64,000 bases of DNA from Tamaricihabitans halophyticus (lineage in GTDB: Bacteria > Actinomycetota > Actinomycetes > Mycobacteriales > Pseudonocardiaceae): contig NZ_SLXQ01000010.1 in NCBI RefSeq assembly GCF_004340875.1, positions 1 to 64,000 of the forward strand. Reading direction: 5' to 3'. The notes under the pieces were generated by a model. The model was not told the DNA's origin and did no database searches. It worked only from the letters and a program-made list of their open reading frames with translations. The position numbers and the translations under genes were made by a program. Shown in pieces: positions 35,007-42,770 of the stretch (its first letter is position 1; every line of letters starts with the position of its first letter).

Positions 35007-35215
35007 TTTCTGTGGAAAGTTGTGACTAGTTGTGGAGAGTATGGCCAGTGCTGGCTGTTCTCGTCAAGGCGGCAGTCCGGGCCGTAAGGGCATCACCTCG
35101 GGTATTCGGTGCGTATCCGACGGTGAACAGGGTGTTTCGAAATGATCTCCAGCACAAGAGGGGCTTGCCAATAACCACAGAAACAGTCAACATTGCTCAT
35201 CTAAAGGCAGAAACA
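35007..35215. promoter_or_regulatory. Repeated CAGAAAC(A) motifs in the DeoR/symporter divergent region
   Basis: CCACAGAAAC occurs at 35175-35184 and as its exact reverse complement at 35007-35016. CAGAAACA occurs at 35178-35185 and again exactly 30 bases later at 35208-35215, that is on the same face of the helix. A tandem GTTGTG pair, 10 bases apart, is at 35020 and 35030. These are candidate DeoR operators serving both operons. Confidence 0.45.
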
Positions 35216-35287
35216 CACGCTTTCAGTCATGGTGTTCGCCGTACCCGCTGTGCCTGTCGGGAGGCACGACATAACCCAGGAAGTGTT

Positions 35288-36754
35288 ATGACCGAGAAGT
35301 ACGCGATGGTTATCGCTTTCACCGTCTTGTTGATTGGTCTTGCCTACCGGTCGTACCGGCGGATCAAGAGCTACCAGGACTACAACCTGGCAGGGCGAAA
35401 CACCGGGTTTCCCGCGTTGGTCGCCACGTTGGGCGCGGCGGAGTTCAACACCGCGACGCTGATTGGTGGCGCCTCGGTCGCCTACCTGTATGGCACCGTG
35501 GGGCTCTGGTACACGTCGTTCATCTTCGTCTTTGTCTTCGGGATCTACGCGTTCACCGTGGCGAAGCCCTATCGCCGACTGCGTATCGCGACGATCGCGG
35601 AGTTCTTCGAGCGGCGTTTCCACGGCCGACTGGCAGAGACGACACGGGCACTGGCCAGCGTGGTCACCCTGACGTTCACCTGGATCGCGCCGGCCACCTA
35701 TCTTGCTGGACTGTCCGTTGTGGCCTCCGTGCTGCTCGGGGTCGATCCACTCACGACGGTCATTGTGATCACCACGCTGTGTCTGTTCCTGGCACTGGCC
35801 GGTGGGTTCATGACCGCCGTCTCGTTCGACGTCGTCGCCTACACGATGATCGTGATCTTCGTGCCAGTGATCTTCTTCGTCGGCTTCTTCAACGCGGGAG
35901 GGTTCGGCGAGCTGAGCAAGGTCTTCGATCCGGAGTACCTGTCCTTCGAGCCCATCTGGGACCTGGACAACTACGGTTTCGCCGCGATCATGACCTGGTG
36001 TTTGCAGAACATCCTGCTGTATGTCGCGGCGCCGTGGTACGGCCAGCGGATCTTCTCCGCGCGTAACGAACGCATCGCCTACCGCGCGATGCTCACCAAC
36101 ACCGTGCTGATCGTGGTGCTCTACGCGCTGGTCGCACTGGCCACGATGTTCAGCAGGGTCGTGTTGCCCAATCTGGACAACCCAGAGGAAGCGCTTCCCA
36201 GACTGGTACTCGAGTACACGCCGCCCATCATTCAAGGGCTGCTACTGGTGACGTTGTTGCTGGTCGGGATCAGCACGATGGTCGCGATCTGGAACTCCGC
36301 GGTGTCGATCGTGGTCAACGACCTGCTCAAGCGGTACCTGTTCCGGGCGCGTACCGACCGGTTCTACGTGCTCTCCAGCCGGGTCGTCTTCCTCGTGCTC
36401 GGCGCCTCGACGTTGGTCTTCGCGCTCACCTTCGTCGGCAATATCCTGCTCGCGCTCACCTATGTTTCGGTGTACACGGCGATGCTCGCGTTCCCGATTC
36501 TCGCCGGTCTGTACTGGAAGCGGTTCACCACCGAGGCGGCACTGAGCTCGCTTGCGGTCGGCGTCGGGTACGTGACCGTGGCGTTGCTTGCCAACTTCCC
36601 CTATCACCTGGTCAGTCCGGTTGGGATCGTGCTGAGCGCGATCGTCGGCACCACGGTGACCTTTGCGCGGCGCAAGACGACGGTTGATCCTAGGGTAGAA
36701 GAGTTCTTCGCGATCGCGCACGGCAGGAAGGAGCTCAACCATGCAGAGGTCTGA
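35288..36754 (+). CDS. Sodium:solute symporter (SSS) family transporter
   Basis: The start is the ATG at 35288 behind AGGAAG; the frame upstream lacks membrane character. The 488-residue protein has about 13 hydrophobic segments. Family motifs include YRSYRRIKSYQDYNLAGRN in the first loop, TLGAAEFNTATLIGGAS in helix 2, and EFFERRFHGR in the following loop. It should import a small organic solute with Na+. Its last 14 bases overlap the start of the dimethylformamidase-like gene, so the two are translationally coupled and the imported solute is probably related to that enzyme's substrate. Confidence 0.9.
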   Translation: MTEKYAMVIAFTVLLIGLAYRSYRRIKSYQDYNLAGRNTGFPALVATLGAAEFNTATLIGGASVAYLYGTVGLWYTSFIFVFVFGIYAFTVAKPYRRLRIATIAEFFERRFHGRLAETTRALASVVTLTFTWIAPATYLAGLSVVASVLLGVDPLTTVIVITTLCLFLALAGGFMTAVSFDVVAYTMIVIFVPVIFFVGFFNAGGFGELSKVFDPEYLSFEPIWDLDNYGFAAIMTWCLQNILLYVAAPWYGQRIFSARNERIAYRAMLTNTVLIVVLYALVALATMFSRVVLPNLDNPEEALPRLVLEYTPPIIQGLLLVTLLLVGISTMVAIWNSAVSIVVNDLLKRYLFRARTDRFYVLSSRVVFLVLGASTLVFALTFVGNILLALTYVSVYTAMLAFPILAGLYWKRFTTEAALSSLAVGVGYVTVALLANFPYHLVSPVGIVLSAIVGTTVTFARRKTTVDPRVEEFFAIAHGRKELNHAEV

Positions 36755-39029
36755 TCGCGACTACCTTCGGATGCGAGAACAGGGCGATATCCTGAATATC
36801 ACCGGTTACGCGAACCGGTGGGGCGTTCGTGCGGGAGAGTCGATCGCGTTCTGCGTGAGTACCAACCGGGATACCTACGATGCCGATATCGTGGAACTGC
36901 TTGGTGGGATGACCGATCCGAGCTCGACGGAACTGCCGCTGCGCGAAGTCGCCACCCCGGTCAGCGGCAGCTACCCGGGCGCGATCCAGCACACCGACCC
37001 CGGTTCGTACGCGACGTTGCCGCTGCCGGCCGACTGGCTCGGCACCAAGGCCTTCAGCCTGCAGCTGCGGTTTCTGCCCACCTTGCCAGAAGCTGGGCAC
37101 GAGCAGGTCATTTTCAGCTCGGCGGACGCCGAGCAGCGTAACCAGCTCAAGCTCGCGCTGAGCGCCGAGGGCCAGCTGCGATTCGCCCTGCGCGGGGTGG
37201 ACACCCCCGAGGTCGAGTTGGTCTCGGCTATCGAACCGCGCGCAGGGTGTTGGTTCTCGGTGAGCGTGGTCGGGGATGCCGGAACCGGACTGCTGCGGCT
37301 GCACGCCGCACAGGAATCCGGGTGGCAGCGCCACATCCAAGCGGAAACGACGGAAACCTCGGGGACGACGGTAAGCGCCGTGCTGGCCGCGCTCGCGGGT
37401 GCCCGGCTCACCGATACACATCTGGCTGGCGCGACCGTGTGGATCGACGGTTCGCGATACGTCGACGATCACTTCAACGGCAAGGTCGAGAACCCGCGGT
37501 GCTACGCGCGTGCGCTGACCGGAGCCGAGGTGGCCGCGGCGCGGAATGGTGCCGCCGTACGCGCGACCGGACTGATTGCCGACTACGACTTCGGAGCGGA
37601 GTTCGCCGGTACGACATTGCGGGACGTATCCGGGAACAACCGGCACGGTGTGCTTTACCAGTCCCCGCAGCGTGGGGTCACCAGCAGCGCCTGGGATGGG
37701 CGCTTCACCGATTACACGGTGGCTCCTGAGCACTATGCGGCCGTGCACTTTCACGAAGACGACCTCGAGGACGCCGCGTGGCAGCAGTCCGTGAGTTGGG
37801 ACGTGCCAAGCGATACCCCACCCGGTGCATACGCGCTGCGGCTGCGGATCGACGGCGAGCTCGACTACATCCCGTTCTTCGTGCGGCGCCCCGCGAACGC
37901 GTCGGCCAAGGTGCTCTTCCTGGTGCCCAGCTTCACGTACCAGGCCTATGCGAACGAGCAGCTGTTCCAGTCGGGCCTGCAGGAAGACTTCATGGTTCAC
38001 CGGATGTCCCTCGCCCCGCAGGACGAGTTCATGGTCAGCCATATGGAAGTGGGGAAATCGCTCTACGACACGCATTCCGACGGCAGCGGGGTGACCTACT
38101 CCTCGCGGTTGCGTCCGGTGCTGAACATGCGTCCGCACTACCACAACTGGCTTTCCGGGCATGTCCGGCATCTGGCGGCAGACCTGTTCATCCTTGGCTG
38201 GTTGCGCTCCTTGGGCGAGGATTACTCGTTCGACATCGCGCTCGATGAGGACCTGCACCGGGAAGGTCCGAGCCTGCTTTCCCGCTACCGCACCGTAGTG
38301 ACCGGCTCGCATCCCGAGTACTGGACCCGGAACATGATGGATTCGCTTTCCGGCTACCTTGGCGATGGCGGCCGGCTCATGTACCTGGGTGGGAACGGGT
38401 TCTACTGGGTCACCAGTGCCTTCGAGGACCGGCCGCATCTGGTCGAGGTTCGCAGGGGCAATTCGGGAACACGGTGTTGGGATTCGCCACCCGGCGAGCT
38501 GGTGCACAGTGCGAGCGGCGATCGTGGTGGGTTGTGGCGATTCAACGGGTATGTTCCGCAACAGCTGGTTGGTATCGGTATGGCAGCCCAGGGTTGGGGG
38601 AAGGCGGCAGGATACGAGCGGCTACCGGACAGCTTCGACGAGCGCGCGACGTTCATCTTCGCCGGGTTGGCCGACGATGAGCCGATCGGCGAGTTCGGCT
38701 ACGTGCTCGGCGGCGCGGCCGGCGATGAGGTTGACCGGTTCGGTTTCGATCTCGGCACACCCGCGCACGCGCTGCGGTTGGCGACCTCGACCGAACTGGA
38801 CGATCGCTATCAGATCACGCAGGAAGAGCTGCTGATGACCGCGCCGGGACAGGGCGGTACGGAGAACGAGCTGGTTCGCTCCGATCTGACCTACTTCGAG
38901 ATCGACGGTGGGGGAGCGGTGTTCTCGGTTGGCTCGATCTGCTGGGCGGGCAGCCTGGCGTGGAACGACTACCAGAACAACGTAGCCACACTCTCCGGCA
39001 ATGTCCTGGCCAAGTTCGTCCAGGACTGA
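36741..39029 (+). CDS. N,N-dimethylformamidase large-subunit-like amidohydrolase
   Basis: The 762-residue protein has the length and order of the DMFase large (beta) subunit: an N-terminal strand-rich region, a LamG-like domain (about 85-300), and the catalytic region (about 375-760). In Paracoccus DMFase an unusual iron site uses Tyr399, Tyr440 and Glu521, with His519 close by (from memory of that structure). Here Tyr400 in SFTYQAYANE, Tyr442 in LYDTHSDGSG, and His524 plus Glu526 in GSHPEYW match in order and spacing. It should hydrolyse an amide. The small alpha subunit of DMFase is not visible. Its gene overlaps that of a Na+/solute symporter. The natural substrate may not be dimethylformamide. 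Confidence 0.86.
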   Translation: MQRSDRDYLRMREQGDILNITGYANRWGVRAGESIAFCVSTNRDTYDADIVELLGGMTDPSSTELPLREVATPVSGSYPGAIQHTDPGSYATLPLPADWLGTKAFSLQLRFLPTLPEAGHEQVIFSSADAEQRNQLKLALSAEGQLRFALRGVDTPEVELVSAIEPRAGCWFSVSVVGDAGTGLLRLHAAQESGWQRHIQAETTETSGTTVSAVLAALAGARLTDTHLAGATVWIDGSRYVDDHFNGKVENPRCYARALTGAEVAAARNGAAVRATGLIADYDFGAEFAGTTLRDVSGNNRHGVLYQSPQRGVTSSAWDGRFTDYTVAPEHYAAVHFHEDDLEDAAWQQSVSWDVPSDTPPGAYALRLRIDGELDYIPFFVRRPANASAKVLFLVPSFTYQAYANEQLFQSGLQEDFMVHRMSLAPQDEFMVSHMEVGKSLYDTHSDGSGVTYSSRLRPVLNMRPHYHNWLSGHVRHLAADLFILGWLRSLGEDYSFDIALDEDLHREGPSLLSRYRTVVTGSHPEYWTRNMMDSLSGYLGDGGRLMYLGGNGFYWVTSAFEDRPHLVEVRRGNSGTRCWDSPPGELVHSASGDRGGLWRFNGYVPQQLVGIGMAAQGWGKAAGYERLPDSFDERATFIFAGLADDEPIGEFGYVLGGAAGDEVDRFGFDLGTPAHALRLATSTELDDRYQITQEELLMTAPGQGGTENELVRSDLTYFEIDGGGAVFSVGSICWAGSLAWNDYQNNVATLSGNVLAKFVQD

Positions 39030-39258
39030 TCGCGACCCCGTTCCGTGACTCACGCCCGCGCTTTCGCGCAATAAACGGAGTCCCGGGTATTGGGTAGGCG
39101 AGCCACAGCCCCTATCGTTGGATGACGAGTCCTAGCGTGCTACGCCGGGAATATTGTCAGCGCGCCCGTGGTTGTCGCGGGTACTTCGGCGCGACAGCCG
39201 GCCGGTAGCCACGGCTGGACCCGTGGGTCCGGTAGTCAGGGGCGAGAGGCGATGTGGC

Positions 39259-39687
39259 ATGCCTAGCGTGTTTCAACGGGTATGGCGCTGGCTGCGCGAT
39301 TTCGAGCGAGAAGTCCAGCGCGGGTCTGACCTGCGACCGCTACGGGCGGACGAATCGACACAGCGGCTGTTCACACCGTGGGAACCAGCCGTTGACTGCA
39401 TCGAGCAGCGCGACCGGTTCGTGATCCGCGCTGACCTGCCTGGGATCCGGGCGGCCGATCTCGACTACCGGCTGACCCGCCGGGGCTTCACGCTTTCCGG
39501 GATTCGCCAGGCGGCGCCCCGCACGGGATGCTGCCTCGGCGATGTGCCGGTGGGTCCGTTCCGCCGGATCGTGACGATCCCCTCGGCGCTCACCGAGACC
39601 AAGATCCTGTGCGCCACGCTGCACGACGGGATCCTCGAAGTGACCATCGGCGGTCGTCGTGGCATCGGGCGGGGCGCCACGGAATGA
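39259..39687 (+). CDS. Small heat-shock protein (Hsp20/alpha-crystallin family)
   Basis: I placed the start at the ATG at 39259; the longer frame upstream is Arg-rich and not family-like. The 142-residue protein has an alpha-crystallin core with FVIRADLPGIRAADLDYRL, then GFTLSGIRQ, and the final ATLHDGILEVTIGG, where the usual A-x-L-x-x-G-V-L motif reads A-T-L-H-D-G-I-L. These chaperones hold unfolded proteins. Two adjacent cysteines (TGCC) in the middle loop are unusual. No CIRCE or HAIR-type heat-shock operator was recognised in the roughly 230 bases upstream. Confidence 0.85.
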   Translation: MPSVFQRVWRWLRDFEREVQRGSDLRPLRADESTQRLFTPWEPAVDCIEQRDRFVIRADLPGIRAADLDYRLTRRGFTLSGIRQAAPRTGCCLGDVPVGPFRRIVTIPSALTETKILCATLHDGILEVTIGGRRGIGRGATE

Positions 39688-39730
39688 GACGGTTGCCTTC
39701 TCGTGTACGGCAACGTTTAGCGTCGGGTAA

Positions 39731-40141
39731 ATGCGGATCGGTGAACTTGCCAAGCGTGCTGGGACGACTACCCGTGCGTTGCGCTTCTACGAGTCTTTGG
39801 GGCTGCTGGGGGCGCGGCGCGCCGCGAACGGCTACCGGGAGTACGACGAGGCGGACTGCCGGTTAGTTCGCGAGATCCAGATGCTGCAGGCCATCGGATT
39901 CAGCCTGGAGGACACCAAACCCTTCGTCGCTTGCCTGCGAGCAGGAAACGAGATGGGTGATTCGTGCGCCGATTCGATCGCCGTCTACCGGCGCAAACTG
40001 GGCGAGGTGGATGCCTATATCGCCCAGCTCGAAGCCGTTCGCGCGGACCTTTCGGCCAAGCTGGCCGGCGCGCTGCACCGGGAGACCGGGCGGTGTCCAG
40101 TCGGGCGAACCGTAGGCGCGAGCGAGGATGGGCAGGACTGA
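39731..40141 (+). CDS. MerR family transcriptional regulator paired with thioredoxin
   Basis: The 136-residue protein begins MRIGELAKRAGTTTRALRFY, the MerR winged helix, followed by the wing YREYDEADCRLV and a dimerisation helix (about 85-120). Five cysteines are spread over the protein (positions near 46, 70, 79 and the RCPVG end), which could sense redox state or thiol-reactive compounds, but they do not form the SoxR or metal-site pattern. Its stop overlaps the thioredoxin ATG by one base (TGATG), so it very likely controls that gene. Confidence 0.9.
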   Translation: MRIGELAKRAGTTTRALRFYESLGLLGARRAANGYREYDEADCRLVREIQMLQAIGFSLEDTKPFVACLRAGNEMGDSCADSIAVYRRKLGEVDAYIAQLEAVRADLSAKLAGALHRETGRCPVGRTVGASEDGQD

Positions 40142-40494
40142 TGGTGACGGCGAGATCCGGCGAGATCACGACGGTTTCCGAAGCGACCTTCGAGGAGGCC
40201 GTGCTCGGTTCGCGGGGCCCGGTGGTGGTGTACTTCTGGGCGCGCTGGTGCCCGCATTGCCCGATGATCGCCGCGGTCCTCGGGGAGATCGCCGCAGAGC
40301 GAGCGGATTCGCTTGCGGTGTGCAAAGTCGACGCGGACGCGAATCCGTTGCTGACGCGCGGCTATCAGGTCATGTCGCTGCCTACCGTACTGCTGTTCGT
40401 CGCCGGGCAGCCGGTGCGTTCGGTGGTTGGCGCGCGGTCGAAGTCTCGGCTGCTCGCCGAGCTGGACGACGCGCTGCGACTGGAGCTCGGCTAA
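40141..40494 (+). CDS. Thioredoxin
   Basis: The 117-residue protein has one thioredoxin domain: VVVYFWARWCPHCPMIAAVL with active site WCPHC in place of WCGPC, DADANPLLTRGYQV, and SLPTVLLFVAGQPV with the cis-proline. The Pro-His dipeptide is the DsbA-like combination, which should make it more oxidising than a typical cytoplasmic thioredoxin. There is no signal peptide. It is the second gene of the MerR-thioredoxin pair and ends four bases inside the convergent TetR gene. Confidence 0.9.
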   Translation: MVTARSGEITTVSEATFEEAVLGSRGPVVVYFWARWCPHCPMIAAVLGEIAAERADSLAVCKVDADANPLLTRGYQVMSLPTVLLFVAGQPVRSVVGARSKSRLLAELDDALRLELG

Positions 40495-41201
40495 TCCTGG
40501 TACGTCAGCCCGAGCATCCCGCTGAGTTCGCGCAAGCACTCTTCGAAGACCGGCTCCGCATCGGCGTAGGCGAAGTCCAGCTGATGCAGCACTTCCATGC
40601 ACAGCAGGCCGTAGAGCCGGATCCAGCAGGTGAGGTACACATGCGCGGCCGCCGGCGGCAAGCGGGATTCGATCGTCGTCACGTAGTCCGTTAGCTGCGC
40701 GCGCATACTCGGCGCCAGCTCGTCGAGTTCGGGAACCTCGAACGGGCGCTGCTGCCAGAGCACGACGACTTGGTCGAGGAAGATCTGCTCGAACCGGTGC
40801 ACCGCGGCCAGTCGCGTCGCGTCAGGACAGTCCCGAAGCTGCGCCGGGCTGGCGAAGATCCAGCCGAACTCCGCCGGGTGGGCGATGGCCCAGGCACGCA
40901 TACCGCGACAGGTCGCGAGCAGCCGGCGGTCCACGTCGCCCGCCGGCTGCGCGTCCCGTGCGCCTTCCATCGCTTCGCTTAGCTCGCGGAAGAACTCCGT
41001 GGTGACCGCGCCGACGAGTTCGTCGTGCCCGGTGAAGTAGTGGTACAGCGCCGGCCCGCTCATGCCGACTTCCCTGGCAACCGCGTTGATCGTCACCGCA
41101 GCCGAGCCGCCCGTGGTCAACAGCTTCCGCGCGGCGGCGTGAATATCCGCCAGCGTCGCCTGCCGTAACCGGTCCCGCCGACTCGTGCTCCGTGTCGTCA
41201 C
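40491..41201 (-). CDS. TetR/AcrR family transcriptional regulator (divergent to siderophore-interacting protein)
   Basis: The start is the GTG at 41201 behind GAGAAGGGA. The 236-residue protein has the TetR helix-turn-helix TLADIHAAARKLL then VTINAVAREVGMSGPALYHYF (residues 15-53), and a C-terminal WHG-type domain with WIFASPAQLRDCPDATRLAA. It is divergent from the SIP gene, with an AT-rich 90-bp region and a palindrome between them, so the SIP gene is its likely target. The GC content of the intergenic region is far below that of the flanking genes. Confidence 0.9.
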   Translation of the reverse strand: MTTRSTSRRDRLRQATLADIHAAARKLLTTGGSAAVTINAVAREVGMSGPALYHYFTGHDELVGAVTTEFFRELSEAMEGARDAQPAGDVDRRLLATCRGMRAWAIAHPAEFGWIFASPAQLRDCPDATRLAAVHRFEQIFLDQVVVLWQQRPFEVPELDELAPSMRAQLTDYVTTIESRLPPAAAHVYLTCWIRLYGLLCMEVLHQLDFAYADAEPVFEECLRELSGMLGLTYQD

Positions 41202-41224
41202 TGCCGTCCCTTCTCCTCGATACG

Positions 41225-41274
41225 TTGACAGCCTAGACCATCTATGCATACTTAATACATCTAGATTATCTAGA
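41225..41274 (+). promoter_or_regulatory. Promoter and TetR operator for the siderophore-interacting protein gene
   Basis: TTGACA (41225-41230), 16 bases, then CATACT (41247-41252) make a fair sigma-70-type promoter pointing to the SIP gene. TCTAGATTATCTAGA (41260-41274), a TCTAGA inverted repeat around three bases, lies just downstream over the expected transcription start. AAGGAG follows before the ATG at 41291. The arrangement fits repression by the divergent TetR protein. Confidence 0.6.
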
Positions 41275-41290
41275 GATATTAAGGAGTCAG

Positions 41291-42043
41291 ATGAGAACCA
41301 CCCGACGTAACCCGCTGGCCCGTTCGCTGGCGAAGTACGTGGTGACCGCGCGAATCAGCGAGACCGAGCTGGTCACGCCGACAATGCAATGGATTCGCCT
41401 GGTGGCCGATCAGCCGATCAGCTTCGCCTACCGGCCCGGCCAGCACATTCGGGTTCAGCTGCACGATCCGCTTTCGCTGTACGGGATCGTGCGGCCGGCC
41501 GAGACGCTGCGCACCTACACGATCTGGCGATTCGATCCCGCCGAACGTGCCGTGGAGCTACGGGCGCATCTTTACGAAGGGGACGGGATCGGGCTGCGGT
41601 GGGTGCGGTCCGTGCGGCCAGGTGACCCCGTGACGTTCTGGTGGCCGCAGAGTGACTACCACACCGGCGACGCGTCATACCACCTGTTTGCCGGGGAGGA
41701 AACGGCAAGTGCCGCATTCGGGCCGATGACCGCCGCGCTCGCCGCCAGCGAGCGGGTGTACGGCGTGCTGGAAAGCGAGAATCCGGCGCAGGACCCGCCG
41801 ATGCCCGGACCGCACCAGTTTCACCGGGTGTACCGGCACGGTGCCTCCGCTGTCGCGTCCGAGGCGCTGATCAACGCGGTGACCACACTGGACTTGCCCG
41901 CGGATCCGGGTGCCGCGTACCTCGCGGGCGAGGCGAGAACGTGTCAGCGGATTCGGGATCACCTGGTGCGGGATCGTGGCTGGCCGCGTACCGCGATCAA
42001 GGTCAAACCGTTCTGGGCGGTGGGTAAACGGGGTCTGCACTGA
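41291..42043 (+). CDS. Siderophore-interacting protein (flavin-dependent ferric-siderophore reductase)
   Basis: The 250-residue protein has the SIP layout: an FAD-binding barrel with YRPGQHIRVQL and LRTYTIWRFDP, where R-x-Y-T contacts FAD, and a C-terminal NAD(P)H-binding part ending in the SIP signature KPFWAVGKRG (about residues 238-247) with GEARTCQRIRDHL before it. These ViuB/YqjH-type enzymes release iron from siderophores in the cytoplasm. It complements the importer at 13079-17557, whose ATPase already carries a flavin domain. Control appears to be by the divergent TetR protein; no iron box was seen here. Confidence 0.92.
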   Translation: MRTTRRNPLARSLAKYVVTARISETELVTPTMQWIRLVADQPISFAYRPGQHIRVQLHDPLSLYGIVRPAETLRTYTIWRFDPAERAVELRAHLYEGDGIGLRWVRSVRPGDPVTFWWPQSDYHTGDASYHLFAGEETASAAFGPMTAALAASERVYGVLESENPAQDPPMPGPHQFHRVYRHGASAVASEALINAVTTLDLPADPGAAYLAGEARTCQRIRDHLVRDRGWPRTAIKVKPFWAVGKRGLH

Positions 42044-42148
42044 GTGTGGCGGCTGTGCCGGAATGCGAGGCTAAACGGTTCGCGGGCAGGCGATCACGTG
42101 GCTACGCTGGCGAGAATCCAGTGAACTCCTGCCGGTAGGGAGGAATCC

Positions 42149-42718
42149 GTGCCAGCTGCCGCGCGGTACACCGCATTGTCGCCGCACCTTTCGCTGCCGG
42201 CGGTCGACAAGGAGATCCTGCGATTCTGGCGCGAGCACGACATTTTCGCCCGCAGCCTCGCCCAAACCGAGGATGGCGCGGAATGGGTGTGTTATGAAGG
42301 GCCACCCACCGCGAATGGCAGACCCGGCGTGCACCACGTCGAAGCTCGGGTGTTCAAGGACGTCTTTCCGCGATACCAGACAATGCGAGGATTCCACGTG
42401 CGGCGCCAGGCAGGCTGGGACTGCCATGGGTTGCCGGTGGAGATCGCGGTGGAGAAGGAGCTCGGGCTGGCTCGGGAAATCGTTCGCCTGGTACAGGCCG
42501 CCCGCAAGGAAGCCGGGTTCGCGGTGACCGATCGTATTCGGCTGTTCTGGTCCGCTGCCGGCGCCACCGCTGAAGCGATGCGGGAGCACGCCGAGGACAT
42601 CGCGGACACGGTGCTTGCCACCGAGGTCACCGAGCGCGTGTCCGGTACAGCCGGCGGTCCGCACGAATGGGCCGGCGAGGAAACCGAGCTGGGCATTCGA
42701 TTCTGGCTGACGAGGTAG
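42149..42718 (+). pseudogene. Mini isoleucyl-tRNA synthetase: N- and C-terminal ends joined in frame, centre deleted
   Basis: The 189-residue frame starts at a GTG behind a strong GGGAGGA site. Residues 1-106 are the normal start of actinobacterial IleRS, including EGPPTANGRPG, HHVEAR (the HIGH-region variant) and AGWDCHGLPVEIAVEKELG. Residues 107-189 correspond to the far C-terminal tail of the roughly 1040-residue enzyme (LAREIVRLVQAARKEAGF and TDRIRLFWS). The editing domain, KMSKS loop and anticodon-binding domain are missing, so it cannot charge tRNA. The frame is intact, and a 7-bp direct repeat GCTCGGG at 42460 and 42470 marks the junction. It is either a deletion remnant of a second ileS copy or a retained small protein. 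A full ileS must exist elsewhere. Confidence 0.85.
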
Positions 42719-42770
42719 GCTCCCGGCAGAACCTGGACGTGAGCATGGCAGGTGACGAGGGGCGGAGACG

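Noticed and set aside
36735-38561. 608-codon open frame on the minus strand across the dimethylformamidase-like gene
   Set aside because: It is the antisense of a strongly homologous gene; composition is rich in Arg, His and Pro and matches no family.
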